Of a stretch of DNA of 64,000 bases, positions 1 through 9,233 are shown in pieces. The stretch's first letter is position 1. Each line of letters opens with the position of its first letter. The stretch is from contig JACRDP010000018.1 of the NCBI GenBank assembly GCA_016212855.1, positions 1 through 64,000 on the forward strand, written 5' to 3'. A program made the position numbers and the translations under genes. The stretch is from Elusimicrobiota bacterium (GTDB lineage Bacteria > Elusimicrobiota > Elusimicrobia > UBA1565 > UBA9628). The notes beneath the pieces were generated by a model, which was not told where the DNA came from, did not search any database, and saw nothing but the letters and a program-made list of their open reading frames with translations.

Positions 1-1
1 C

Positions 2-1189
2 CCGGATGCGAGCGCGGCGTCCGCCGTGTTCGCCGCGATATTAACCGCCGCCGACGACGTCGTCGGCGCGCCGGAGCTCGTCGAGGCCCTGCTTCACGCC
101 GCCGGCGAGCGCGGCGAACCCGGTGCGCCGGCCGCGCTGACGCGGGCGCTCGAAACCCGCGCCGCGGGCTGGGACCCCGCGCGCCGCGCCTTTCTCTCCG
201 GCCGGGGCTCTCCGCTGTCGCTGCACGCCCGCTGGGCCGCCGTGTACTGGGACGCGTTCGCGCTGACCGGAGACCTCCGCTGGCGCGACGCCGCCGCGGG
301 CGCCACCGATCATATCCTCCTCCGGCTGTGGGACCCGTCGGCCGGGGCCTTCCGCCGCGCCGGCGCTCCGGAGCCGGCGGTGTTCCCGGCCGACGGCAAC
401 GCGCTCGCCGCCTCCGCGCTGCTGCGCGCGCACGCCTTCGGGCACAAGGGCGCCGGCGAAGCCGCGCTCAAGTCGTTGAGCTTTCTGCAGACGCGCCTGT
501 ACGATCCGGTTCTGGGGCTGGTGCACGCGGCCGGAGGCGAGGGCGAGTCCGTTTGCGGCCTTCTCGGCGACGCGGCAACCGCGACTTTGGCCTTCACCGA
601 CGGCTACCTGGCGACGGGACTCAAGGCGCACCGCGAGTTCGCCGACGCGCTTCTGCGGTTCCTCTTTCAGGAGCTGTGGGAGCGGGAGCAGGGAGGTTTT
701 CTCGACCGCGTGGCCCGGGCCGGAGACCCCGTCATCCTGCGCGAGCCGCATATCGACCCGGCGCTGAACGCGCTCGCCTTGGAAGCGTGCCGGCGCATGT
801 ACCATCTCAAGGGCAACCACAATTACCGGCGCTGGCTCGAATGGGGCCTGCGCGGCGCGTGGCCGGCGTCCGGCGGTATGCGCGCGGCCGGCTTGGCTCG
901 CGTCGCCGACCTCCATGCGCGCGGCCGCATGGACTTCGAGTTGGTCGGCCGCGCCGGCGAATCCAAGTCCGACTCCCTCCTGTCGGCCGTCCACCGTCTC
1001 TACCTGCCGCGCAAGGTGATCTCCTTCGTCGATCCCGACGATCAGGACTACATCCTCGCGCACCGCCTCGAGGCCGAGACCTACCCGCGTTTGTTCGGCT
1101 GTGGCTCGGATCTGCGGCGCTTGGCGGACACGGCGGAGACGGAAGGCGTGCCCGGCCTGGCCGAGGCCGTCAGGGCCGAAAAGAAATGA
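2..1189 (+). CDS. YyaL/DUF255-type protein, C-terminal part (5' truncated)
   Basis: The gene enters from beyond the left edge: the frame is open from base 2, so the GTG at 26 is probably internal. The 395 visible residues look like the alpha/alpha-barrel part of the YyaL/SPATA20 (DUF255) family: a DGNALAASALLRA helix, repeated Ala-rich helices, and near the end LLSAVHRLYLPRKV, which resembles the family's small C-terminal domain. The N-terminal thioredoxin-like domain that would settle the call is outside the window, and the family's role is poorly known. Its stop overlaps the next start as ATGA, so it is translationally coupled to the FIST gene. Another six-hairpin glycosidase-type barrel is possible. 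Confidence 0.6.
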   Translation, partial: PDASAASAVFAAILTAADDVVGAPELVEALLHAAGERGEPGAPAALTRALETRAAGWDPARRAFLSGRGSPLSLHARWAAVYWDAFALTGDLRWRDAAAGATDHILLRLWDPSAGAFRRAGAPEPAVFPADGNALAASALLRAHAFGHKGAGEAALKSLSFLQTRLYDPVLGLVHAAGGEGESVCGLLGDAATATLAFTDGYLATGLKAHREFADALLRFLFQELWEREQGGFLDRVARAGDPVILREPHIDPALNALALEACRRMYHLKGNHNYRRWLEWGLRGAWPASGGMRAAGLARVADLHARGRMDFELVGRAGESKSDSLLSAVHRLYLPRKVISFVDPDDQDYILAHRLEAETYPRLFGCGSDLRRLADTAETEGVPGLAEAVRAEKK

Positions 1190-2370
1190 GCGAAGCGAAG
1201 ATTTTCGCCGAGGGCTTCTCCGAAGACAAGGACTGGCGCGCGGCGGCGGCCGCCGCCGCCCGGGCCGCGCGGGCCCGCCTGGGCCCGGGGCCGTGCGATC
1301 TCGCGCTCGTGTTCGCTTCGGAGACTTGGAAGGATTTCGATCCGGCGGAACTCTCTTCCATTCTCGCCAAGCAACTCGCGCCGCTGCGCGTGCTCGGCTG
1401 CAACGCGAGCGGCGTCATCGGCGGGCGCAAGGAAGTGGAAATGCTTCCCGGGATCTCGATCCTCGCCATGCGGCTGCCCGGCGTGCGCGTTCAGCCCTTC
1501 ACGTTCACGCAGTCGGAGCTGGCCAAGCTCGACGGCGGGGCCGCGCTCGTCTCCGAGCTCGACCTGTATCCGAACGAGAAGCCGAAATTCCTCGTGCTCG
1601 GCGATCCCATGAGCGTCGATCCCGAGCGGGCGACCGCTCTGTTCAACGAGGCCTACCCGGGCGCGCCCGTGGTCGGCGGCATGGCCAGCGGCCTGCTCCT
1701 TCACAAACCTTCGTGGTTGCTTCTCGGTTCGCAAGTTCTCCGCCAGGGCCTCGCCGGCGTCGCGCTCATGGGCCCGGTCGAGATCCGGACCGTCGTGGCC
1801 CAGGGCTGCCGCCCCATCGGCGAGCCCTTGATCGTGACCAAGTCCGAGGGCAACGTGCTTCTCGAACTCGGCGGTCGCAATCCGCTCGAAGTCTTGAGAG
1901 AGACGCTCTCGCGCTGCTCGCCCGAGGACCAGCGGCTGGCGCGCAGCTCCCTGTTCGCCGGGCTCGTCATGAACGAGCTGTCCCGCGGCGACTTCCGCCG
2001 CGGCGATTTCGTCATCCGCAACCTGCTCGGCTACGACCAGCAGTCGGGCTCGCTCGTGCTCGGCACGAACCTTAAGCGCGGCCAGACCTTGCAGTTCCAG
2101 CTGCGCGACGCCCACACTTCGGACCAGGATTTCTCGATGCTCCTCGGCACGCTCCCGGAGAACGATTCCGAGCCGCGTGCCGCCCTCCTGTTCTCCTGCT
2201 GCGGCCGCGGGCGCGGCCTGTACGGCGAGTCGGATCATGACGCGACCTTGGTGCAGAGCCTGCGCGGGCCCCTGCCGCTGGCCGGCTTCTTCGCCAACGG
2301 CGAATTCGGTCCGGTCGGCGGCCGCAACTACGTCCACGGCTACACCTCCAGCCTCGCCTTGATCAAGTAG
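1186..2370 (+). CDS. FIST-domain signal transduction protein
   Basis: 394 residues starting at the ATG of an ATGA overlap with the preceding gene. The N-terminal half has the FIST_N layout (GCNASGVIGG near residue 70, a PGISILAMRLPG strand, VVGGMASG), and the C-terminal half the FIST_C layout (LQFQLRDAHTSDQDF, ALLFSCCGRGRGLYG, LAGFFANGEFGPVGG). These motifs are characteristic of the family. FIST proteins are proposed sensor domains for small ligands, possibly amino acids, and are often linked to two-component signalling. A receiver-domain gene follows directly. No transmembrane segment or output domain is seen, so it would act as a soluble sensor. Confidence 0.85.
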   Translation: MSEAKIFAEGFSEDKDWRAAAAAAARAARARLGPGPCDLALVFASETWKDFDPAELSSILAKQLAPLRVLGCNASGVIGGRKEVEMLPGISILAMRLPGVRVQPFTFTQSELAKLDGGAALVSELDLYPNEKPKFLVLGDPMSVDPERATALFNEAYPGAPVVGGMASGLLLHKPSWLLLGSQVLRQGLAGVALMGPVEIRTVVAQGCRPIGEPLIVTKSEGNVLLELGGRNPLEVLRETLSRCSPEDQRLARSSLFAGLVMNELSRGDFRRGDFVIRNLLGYDQQSGSLVLGTNLKRGQTLQFQLRDAHTSDQDFSMLLGTLPENDSEPRAALLFSCCGRGRGLYGESDHDATLVQSLRGPLPLAGFFANGEFGPVGGRNYVHGYTSSLALIK

Positions 2371-2398
2371 CGCGCCGGATGTGATATCCTCCGGGTCC

Positions 2399-3094
2399 AT
2401 GCTCCATATCCTCTCGAGCGAGGACGACCCCATGGTTCGGACCATGCTCTCCGGCCTGCTGTCCGGCGAGGGGCACGAGGTCGAGTTCGCCGCGAACAGC
2501 GACGCCCTGTTCAAGCTCCTGCCCAAGCGCGTCTGGGACCTGGTGATCCTGGACGTGAACGTCCCGGGCATGAACGGCTACCAGATCGCGCAGGAGATCT
2601 GCGCGCGCTACGGCGAGAAGCGGCCGAAGATGCTCCTGTTCACCGGCCGCGACACGCAGGCGGAGAAGGCGCAGGTCGTCCTGTCCGAGGTCGACGCGGT
2701 GCTCGAAAAAGGAACGCCGCTGCCGATGCTCGTCGAGACGATCAACCGTCTGACCGGGCTGTCGGGCGCGCCGAGGCCCGCGTCCGCTCCGATAGAAACC
2801 AAGGCCGGGACCGGGCCGGCCGCCGCCTCCGCAGTCGTCATCGGGGGCGAAACCGCCGTTTCCCGCGACGAGATCGAGCGCCTCAAGATGCGCATCGGCA
2901 CGACGCTCAACGAGAACGCGTCCGTCTCCCAGCGCATCGAGGCCGTCCAGAAGCGGGTCGCGGACCTCGAGAAGCTTCTGCGCGGATTGCAGAAAGAGAC
3001 CTCGGAGATACGCACGCGCACGGAGCGCCTGGCCGTCATGACCGGGATCGTCGGCGCCGCGGTCGGGCTAGCGCTGATTCTGACGAAGCGCTAG
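2399..3094 (+). CDS. Receiver-domain protein with coiled coil and C-terminal membrane anchor
   Basis: 231 residues. An N-terminal receiver domain has the acidic pair (SSEDDP), the phospho-acceptor Asp in LDVNVPGMNG, the Thr in LLFTGRD and the Lys in LEKGT. After an Ala/Pro linker there is a coiled coil (about residues 160-205) and a hydrophobic C-terminal tail, TGIVGAAVGLALILTKR. No DNA-binding output is present. A tail-anchored receiver is unusual; it may regulate a partner at the membrane. I prefer the ATG at 2399 to the GTG at 2381 because a TATCCT -10-like box lies at 2385-2390, within the longer version. It ends 4 bp inside the convergent gene at 3091. Confidence 0.75.
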   Translation: MLHILSSEDDPMVRTMLSGLLSGEGHEVEFAANSDALFKLLPKRVWDLVILDVNVPGMNGYQIAQEICARYGEKRPKMLLFTGRDTQAEKAQVVLSEVDAVLEKGTPLPMLVETINRLTGLSGAPRPASAPIETKAGTGPAAASAVVIGGETAVSRDEIERLKMRIGTTLNENASVSQRIEAVQKRVADLEKLLRGLQKETSEIRTRTERLAVMTGIVGAAVGLALILTKR

Positions 3095-3837
3095 CGGACG
3101 GAGTCGCGCAGGGCGGCGGTGAAGCGGGGAGCGAGAAGCTCCTGGGTTTCGGGCGCCGGCCAGACGACGCGGGCCTCGACGTCGGCCTCGAACATGAGCG
3201 GGATGGATTTGTCGTCCGGCTGAAAAGTCACGCGGTACCCGCGCTCGGCCGTGCGCTCGACCGTCCAGGCGGGCCGCCCTCCGGGAAGTTCGAGTTCGCT
3301 GCCGAGCCGTTCGCCCAGGGACTTGTCGTCGCCGGGCAGGATCCATTCGTGCACGAGAAGCAGAGCTTCCTGGGAGCGGTCCTCGTCGCCGACGACCGGG
3401 ACGCCCTTCGCGGCGGGCTTCGCGCCGATGACGGGCTGCGCGGCGGGGCGGACCAAAGCCGTCAGGTCGTGCGGAACGACGGCCGCGCGGCGCGCGCCGG
3501 AGAATTCGAGGGCCAAGGCGCAGACCGCGATCGCCGCGTACGGCGCGTACGCCGTCCAATTGCGACCCGTCCGCGGGAGGGAGGCCGGCCTGAATCTCGC
3601 CGAGTCCAAATCGGCCTCCTTCTCGCGGACGGGTACGACTATTTTTTGCGGCGCGGGCGGGTTGAGCGACGCTTTGAGCAAAGTCACCTGGGACCGCAGG
3701 CGGGCGAGGGCTTCTTCACGTTCGACGAGACGCGCCGAGGCGGCCCGGGCGGCTTCGTGAAGCCCTTCGGCGCGCTCGCGGATGATCTCGTCCTGGAGGC
3801 GCGCGACGGTGTGCAGCATTCGTTCGGTGTCGATCAT
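3091..3837 (-). CDS. Coiled-coil single-pass membrane protein, unknown function
   Basis: 248 residues, not recognised. Residues 1-60 form an amphipathic coiled coil rich in Glu, Arg and Ala (QDEIIRERAEGLHEAARA). A hydrophobic stretch around residues 94-113 (YAPYAAIAVCALALEFSG) should cross the membrane, leaving an outside region of about 130 residues that contains WILPGDDKSLGERLGSELE and a beta-rich ending. It is convergent with the membrane-anchored receiver gene, whose last 4 bp it overlaps, and divergent from the AAA+ operon. A TATACT box on its strand lies at 3850-3855, 12 nt before the ATG. The location next to membrane-tethered signalling genes suggests a related role, which is inference. 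Confidence 0.6.
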   Translation of the reverse strand: MIDTERMLHTVARLQDEIIRERAEGLHEAARAASARLVEREEALARLRSQVTLLKASLNPPAPQKIVVPVREKEADLDSARFRPASLPRTGRNWTAYAPYAAIAVCALALEFSGARRAAVVPHDLTALVRPAAQPVIGAKPAAKGVPVVGDEDRSQEALLLVHEWILPGDDKSLGERLGSELELPGGRPAWTVERTAERGYRVTFQPDDKSIPLMFEADVEARVVWPAPETQELLAPRFTAALRDSVR

Positions 3838-3899
3838 GGATGCCTGAACAGTATAGCCTCCGACGATGACAGACTTATTACGGAGGGGGAATTAAGACG

Positions 3900-3928
3900 T
3901 TGACAAGTTCCGGGCCTTCCTCAATACT
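3900..3928 (+). promoter_or_regulatory. Promoter of the AAA+/beta-helix operon
   Basis: TTGACA at 3900-3905 and AATACT at 3923-3928 with a 17-nt spacer. The start codon is at 3947, giving a leader of only about 12 nt with no clear Shine-Dalgarno sequence. Confidence 0.6.
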
Positions 3929-3946
3929 ATGGCCGCCTGAGGCGTT

Positions 3947-4702
3947 ATGCCCGAACAACCCGAACCCGAGCCGCAGAAAGCGAAGCCACAAGCCGCGCCG
4001 AAAGCGTCCTCGTCCTCGGGCGCGGACGTCTCGCCCGCGTCCGCGTATGTCCCGCTTCCCGGCGCGCCGAAGCCCAAAAGCAGGGCCGTGCTCGCTCTCG
4101 CCGCTTTGATCGCGGCCGGAGCGCTCGGCGGAGCCGCCTTGTACTTCAAAGGCCCTTCCGGTCCTCCGCCCGGGGTCGTCGCCGCGGTTCAGGAGAAGAA
4201 GGTCCTGTTCGTCTCCGACGCCGACGTCAACGTCGCCGCGACCAAGCGCCTGCGCGAGTCCGGCGCCCCGGCCGTCGCGAACACGATGGGCGCAGGCGGT
4301 CCGGTCAAACAGGCGGCTCCGCCGCTGCCCGTCGCGCCGCCGGAGCTCGTGAATCCTCCGGCCTCCGCGCCGCAGTCCGCGCTGACGCCGCAGGGCCAGG
4401 CGGCCGTGCGAGCCGACGGCTACTCCATCTTCTCGATGCAGCTCATCGACGACGTGGCCCAGGACGGCGACGTCGTGCAGATCTCGGTCGACGGCGTGCC
4501 GGTGTCGTTTCTGTCTCTGACCCACGCCGGGGCGACGCTCGACATTCCGCTCAAGAAGGGGGAGTCGCACGTGATCACGGTGACGGGGGTCCGCGACGGC
4601 ACCGGCGGCATCACCTTGGGGCTGCGGACCTCGGTCGGCGACGTCACCTCCCGAAATCTTGCCGTCGGCGAAAGCGAGAGCTGGACGATCGGATTCAAGT
4701 GA
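3947..4702 (+). CDS. Single-pass membrane protein with C-terminal beta domain, AAA+ operon
   Basis: 251 residues, no family recognised. A Pro/Ala/Lys-rich cytoplasmic tail (1-44) is followed by a membrane helix at about 45-64 (AVLALAALIAAGALGGAAL), a Pro-rich linker, and a C-terminal domain of about 90 residues. That domain has regular beta-strand alternation (VQISVDGVPVSFLSL, ATLDIPLKKGESHVITVTG) and probably forms a beta sandwich outside the cytoplasm. It is the first gene of a compact operon: its stop overlaps the GTG of the first AAA+ gene (GTGA). It may present an extracytoplasmic surface for the ATPases encoded downstream; that is inference from gene order. Confidence 0.65.
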   Translation: MPEQPEPEPQKAKPQAAPKASSSSGADVSPASAYVPLPGAPKPKSRAVLALAALIAAGALGGAALYFKGPSGPPPGVVAAVQEKKVLFVSDADVNVAATKRLRESGAPAVANTMGAGGPVKQAAPPLPVAPPELVNPPASAPQSALTPQGQAAVRADGYSIFSMQLIDDVAQDGDVVQISVDGVPVSFLSLTHAGATLDIPLKKGESHVITVTGVRDGTGGITLGLRTSVGDVTSRNLAVGESESWTIGFK

Positions 4703-5811
4703 AAGCGAACACTCCCCATCCGCTGTTCATCATGATGGCCGTGGTGGCCCTCGGCGGCGCGTTGCTGACCGTCAAGCAGCGCGCGCCGGAGTTCCTGCCC
4801 TGGATCTTCGTGCTCGCCGCGATCGGGATGATCTACCGCGTCTGGGCCGTGCAGAGCGAGGACGCGGCCGCGCGCGGCGAGGGCCAGGTCGATCACGAGG
4901 CCCTGCGCCGCATGCGCCTGGGCGACTACGGCAGCTGGATCAAGGAGAACGTGCGCGGCCAGGATCCGACCGTCGACCTGATCGTGCACGCGATCCAACG
5001 CGGCCTCGAGCTGGCGCGCCCCGGCCGCAGCCTGGGCTCGTTCCTGCTCGTGGGGCCGACGGGCACGGGCAAGACCTTCCTCGCGCAGATGACCGCGATG
5101 GCGCTGTGGCCGGAGAAGGAGCCCGTCGTCCTGCGCATGAACCAGTTCAAGGACCCTCAGGATCTGCAGGGCCTGCTCGGCGTTCTCGGCGGCGCGGACA
5201 CGGGCTCGCTGACCGGGGCTCTGTTGGAAGATCCGTGCCGGGTCGTGCTGCTCGACGAGATCGACAAGTGCCACCCCGACGTCCTCCACGGCCTATTCGA
5301 GGCGCTCGACGGCGGACGCGTGCGCGACCGCTCTTCCTCGAAGATGGTGGACTTCAGCGGCTGCGTGTTCTTCGCGACCTGCAACGCGGGGGCCGAGCGC
5401 CTGCGCGCGCTCAAGGCCGCGGCCCCGGCGGCGTTCGCCGCGAAGGCGCGCGACACTTTGATCAAGGACGCCGGCTACGAAAAGGCCTTTCTCGCGCGCT
5501 TCAGCGAGATCGTGCTGATGGACGCCCTCGCGCCGCTGCACGTCGCCGAGATCGCCTGCCTGCAGATCGCCAAGCAATGGCGCGAGCAGGGCATCGAAGT
5601 GGGCTATCTCTCGCCGGAGCTTCTCGCGAAGGCGGTCGCGCTCAACTCCGAATTCGGCGAGTACGGCGTGCGCCAGCTCGCGCGCTGCCTGCGCCGCCTG
5701 ATGGACCCTTTGCTCGAGCAGGCCCGTCGTCAGGGCACGAAAGTCGTGTCTCTTGGTTTCGATCCGGCGAAGGGCGCCGCCGTGCTGATGCTTCCCTCGG
5801 AGCGCGCATGA
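4699..5811 (+). CDS. Membrane-anchored AAA+ ATPase, ClpB-D2-like, degenerate pore loop
   Basis: 370 residues, GTG start overlapping the previous stop. Two hydrophobic segments (about 9-24 and 33-47) anchor the N-terminus. One AAA+ module of the Clp/Hsp100 D2 type follows: Walker A GPTGTGKT (119-126), Walker B VVLLDEIDKCHP (from 182), sensor 1 FFATCN, an Arg-finger candidate in FLARFSEIVLMD, and sensor 2 in GVRQLARCLRRL. In Clp proteins a GYVG pore loop grips substrate; the equivalent stretch here reads LLGVLGGADTGSL and has no aromatic residue, so direct threading by this subunit is doubtful. No ClpN or ClpP-binding element is visible. The soluble AAA+ gene two genes downstream may supply partner subunits. 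Confidence 0.8.
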   Translation: MKANTPHPLFIMMAVVALGGALLTVKQRAPEFLPWIFVLAAIGMIYRVWAVQSEDAAARGEGQVDHEALRRMRLGDYGSWIKENVRGQDPTVDLIVHAIQRGLELARPGRSLGSFLLVGPTGTGKTFLAQMTAMALWPEKEPVVLRMNQFKDPQDLQGLLGVLGGADTGSLTGALLEDPCRVVLLDEIDKCHPDVLHGLFEALDGGRVRDRSSSKMVDFSGCVFFATCNAGAERLRALKAAAPAAFAAKARDTLIKDAGYEKAFLARFSEIVLMDALAPLHVAEIACLQIAKQWREQGIEVGYLSPELLAKAVALNSEFGEYGVRQLARCLRRLMDPLLEQARRQGTKVVSLGFDPAKGAAVLMLPSERA

Positions 5812-7019
5812 AGCGCGCGCTCAAGGACGGCTGGTTTCAGATGTGCGCGGCCGTCGCCGGCCTCGCGGCCGTGGTCTCCTTGATCGGCGGCACGGTCTCG
5901 CGCCATATGGCGCCGGACCCGGCTCCGGCCTCCGCGCCCGCCGCCGTCGATCCGTTCAAGGCCGCGCAGGCGCAGGCGCCCGCGGCGCCGGCCGCGCGCG
6001 CTCCGGCCGAGACCTTGATCGTGCCACCCTCCGCGCCGGTTCCGGCGTCGGCTCCGGCGCCCGCCCCGGCGCCGCCGCCCGCGCCGGCTCCGAAGATGAC
6101 CCTGACCGGGACCGGCGTCGGCAACGCGCAGGGCATCGCCGCGGGGGCCGGGGGCGGCATCGCCCGGTTCTTCGGAATCGGAGGGACGCCGGCGCAGGTC
6201 GCCGCGGTCCAGCCCTTGCCTCAGGCCCGCTACGTCACGCCGGCGAAGCCGGGACTGTTCGTCGTCGACGCGGCGGGCGGCGGGGACACGACGAGCCTGC
6301 GCGACGCCGCGTACAGCGCCGCGAACGGCGACAAGATCCGCGTCAAGCCGGGCGCCTACGACGGGCCCGTCGAGATCGAGGGCAAGAGCGTCGTCATCGC
6401 CGGCGAGGGGCGCGACCCCGGCGCGGTCACGATCTCGCATACGGGCCGCAGCGCCGCCGTCGTGGTGCGGGACGGCGCGCTCGACATGGAAAAGATCCGC
6501 GTCGTCTACGGCCAGGCGATGGAGAGCCCGCCCGCCGAGCCTCACGGGGCGCTGTACGCGACGGGCTCGAACGTGACCTTGCGCAACGTGGAGCTGGGCA
6601 GCGGCAGCCTCAACGCCCCGCCGCTCATCGTCGAGAAAGGCGCCAAGGCGTCGCGGGTGACCGTCGAGGACTCGTATTTCATGGGAGGGCGGGCGAACGT
6701 CGTGATCCGGGGCAAGGTCGCGGCGAAGTTCACGCGGACGCGCTTCAATCAGCCCGAACTCGCGATCGTGGCCTGGCTCGACGCCTCCGTCGAGATCGCC
6801 GATGGACGGTTCGATTCGGGCAAGAAGATCAACGTCTACGAAGGCGCCGACGCCGCCGTCTCGGGCGCGCAGAGGCCGGTCGTCGATCGCGTCCGCGGGG
6901 CCGAGGCGACCGGCATCGAGCAGCTGTTCGGCCCGAGCCGCGGCGCGGCCGCGCGCGGGCGCTCCGGCTTCTCGCGCGACATTTTCAGAGCGGGCCGAAA
7001 GCCAGGTCAGCTTCCATGA
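5808..7019 (+). CDS. Membrane-anchored right-handed beta-helix protein
   Basis: 403 residues, starting at the ATG of an ATGA overlap. A membrane or signal-anchor segment at about 13-30 (CAAVAGLAAVVSLIGG) precedes an extreme Ala/Pro linker (about 37-95). From about residue 145 the sequence has the pectinesterase/NosD-like start SLRDAAYSAANGDKIRVKPG and repeated coils (KSVVIAGEG, GSNVTLRNVELGSG, VTVEDSYFMGGRANVVI), the pattern of a right-handed beta helix. No carbohydrate-esterase catalytic residues are obvious. The C-terminus is basic. It sits between two AAA+ genes and is probably a structural or binding element outside the membrane that works with them; substrate unknown. Confidence 0.7.
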   Translation: MKRALKDGWFQMCAAVAGLAAVVSLIGGTVSRHMAPDPAPASAPAAVDPFKAAQAQAPAAPAARAPAETLIVPPSAPVPASAPAPAPAPPPAPAPKMTLTGTGVGNAQGIAAGAGGGIARFFGIGGTPAQVAAVQPLPQARYVTPAKPGLFVVDAAGGGDTTSLRDAAYSAANGDKIRVKPGAYDGPVEIEGKSVVIAGEGRDPGAVTISHTGRSAAVVVRDGALDMEKIRVVYGQAMESPPAEPHGALYATGSNVTLRNVELGSGSLNAPPLIVEKGAKASRVTVEDSYFMGGRANVVIRGKVAAKFTRTRFNQPELAIVAWLDASVEIADGRFDSGKKINVYEGADAAVSGAQRPVVDRVRGAEATGIEQLFGPSRGAAARGRSGFSRDIFRAGRKPGQLP

Positions 7020-7029
7020 GGAGAACACC

Positions 7030-8027
<998 letters not shown>

Positions 8028-8031
<4 letters not shown>

Positions 8032-8465
8032 GCGGCGAAACGAATCCCGTCTCTCGGGTGGCGCCGTCGAGCAAGGAGATCCTGATCGTCGACGACGACG
8101 AGGCGATGCTCAACCTCCTCAAGATCCTGGTCCAGCGGGACGGCTTCCGCATCGACCTGGCCATGACGGGTGACGACGCGCTCGAGAAGCTCAAGCGGAC
8201 GAAGGACGCGCTGATCCTCGACTTGATGCTGCCGGGAACGACGAGCGGCTTCGACGTCCTCAAGCGCCTGCGCGAGTTCAAAGGGAAGATCCCGCCGGTG
8301 ATCGTCGTGACCGCGCACGCCCAGTCCCACGAGGTCAAGCAGGTGACGGCGGATCCGAACGTCGTCCTGTTCATGACCAAGCCGATCAGCCAGAAAAAGC
8401 TCCTGGCCGCCCTGCATAAGGTTCTGAACACCGTCAACCCGTACCCGGAGACGGATAATTCTTAG
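8028..8465 (+). CDS. Single-domain response regulator
   Basis: 145 residues with one complete receiver domain: acidic residues in ILIVDDDEAML, phospho-acceptor Asp in LILDLMLPGTTSG, Thr in VIVVTAHAQ and Lys in FMTKPIS. There is no output domain; a 15-residue N-terminal tail and a short C-terminal tail flank the receiver. It is the last gene of the AAA+ operon (ATGA overlap), so phosphorylation may control the ATPase pair or the beta-helix protein. No histidine kinase is encoded nearby. The 3' end overlaps the convergent gene at 8462 by 4 bp. Confidence 0.85.
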
Positions 8466-8977
8466 ACGAAGAATCGAGCGAATACGATGAGTTGCGCGGC
8501 GCCGGCCAGGGCGCATAGGCAGCGCAGCATGCGGCGCTTGCGCACGGCGGTCTTGGCGTTGGCCAGGATCTCGCCCACCACGTCCTCGTAGTACGCCGTC
8601 GCGGTGATGCCGCCGCCCAGGTACTTGTCGAGCTTGAAGATCAGCTCGCCGTGGGAGTACTTGATCAGGTCCTCCGCGACGATGAGGCAGTCGTCGGCCC
8701 GGATCTTATCGTGCGAGGGCTCCAGGAAGACGAGCCACTTCGGCATGCGCGTCAGCGGCGCGAAGGCGAGGACGCCGACCGGCAGGGCCGCGCCGAGCGC
8801 GGCGCAGGCGAACAGGCTGTCCGGGAACGCGAGCTTGACCAAAGCCAGCTCGAGCGCGGCGAAGGCGGTCAGCCCCGCGATCTTCCAGTCCGCCGATTCC
8901 ACGCCCGCCCTCATGCTCTCGAGGATCAGCCAGAGCCGGCGCTCCGGCTCGGGGGTCAGGTGGGCGGAGACGCTCAC
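8462..8977 (-). CDS. Three-TM membrane protein resembling Pycsar effector (DUF5706-like)
   Basis: 171 residues. An N-terminal cytoplasmic helix leads into SADWKIAGLTAFAALELALV (first membrane segment), a second membrane segment (SLFACAALGAALPVGVLAFA), a middle cytoplasmic region with DLIKYSHGELIFKLD, then YYEDVVGEILANAKTAVRKRRML and a C-terminal membrane helix. This order (ADxK before TM1, a tyrosine-plus-alanine helix, a Lys/Arg patch, TM3) matches what I know of the PycTM effector family, but that family also has members outside defence. No nucleotide cyclase is in the window. It overlaps the upstream small gene by 4 bp and would be co-transcribed with it. Confidence 0.45.
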   Translation of the reverse strand: MSVSAHLTPEPERRLWLILESMRAGVESADWKIAGLTAFAALELALVKLAFPDSLFACAALGAALPVGVLAFAPLTRMPKWLVFLEPSHDKIRADDCLIVAEDLIKYSHGELIFKLDKYLGGGITATAYYEDVVGEILANAKTAVRKRRMLRCLCALAGAAQLIVFARFFV

Positions 8978-9207
8978 CGGTAAGTCCTCGGCGCGATCGC
9001 GCGCGTGACCGCCGTATAAACGGCCACAGACAGCAATACGCCCGCGGCGAGAGAGACGTAATGAATCGCCGGTTCAGCCGGGCGTGCGATGAAGCGCTCC
9101 TCGAGCCGCGTCCACACCATCAAGGTCGCCACCGCCGCGGCCATCGCGGCGAGCATCGCCGCGAATTGGCGGCCCGTCATACGGGATTGGGGCTCGAGTT
9201 CCGTCAT
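8974..9207 (-). CDS. Small two-TM membrane protein, unknown function
   Basis: 77 residues with two membrane helices (about 11-29 and 47-66) joined by a short charged loop (RLEERFIARPAEPAI). Not recognised. It is the first gene of a two-gene unit with the Pycsar-effector-like gene (ATGA overlap). Its promoter region is only 26 bp shared with the divergent pruA gene: a TATACA box on this strand occupies 9218-9223 and overlaps the pruA -10. Confidence 0.55.
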   Translation of the reverse strand: MTELEPQSRMTGRQFAAMLAAMAAAVATLMVWTRLEERFIARPAEPAIHYVSLAAGVLLSVAVYTAVTRAIAPRTYR

Positions 9208-9227
9208 ACCCCCGAATTGTATATCAT
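9199..9227 (+). promoter_or_regulatory. pruA promoter overlapping a divergent promoter
   Basis: TATCAT at 9222-9227 lies 6 nt before the pruA ATG at 9234, with a weak -35 TTCCGT at 9199-9204 (17-nt spacer). The opposite strand carries TATACA at 9218-9223 for the divergent small membrane-protein gene, so the two -10 boxes overlap and the promoters should exclude each other. Confidence 0.45.
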
Positions 9228-9233
9228 CGAGAA

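Noticed and set aside
41-1063. Long minus-strand open frame opposite the first gene
   Set aside because: Typical antisense shadow of a GC-rich gene; no recognisable domain and no start signals.
328-1185. Long open extension upstream of the FIST gene in its frame
   Set aside because: It overlaps the YyaL-type gene, has an Arg-rich shadow composition, and the family start is at 1186.
4659-5807. Open frame upstream of the beta-helix gene
   Set aside because: It lies entirely within the AAA+ gene in another frame and encodes an Arg/Gly-rich shadow; the ATG at 5808 starts at an ATGA overlap.
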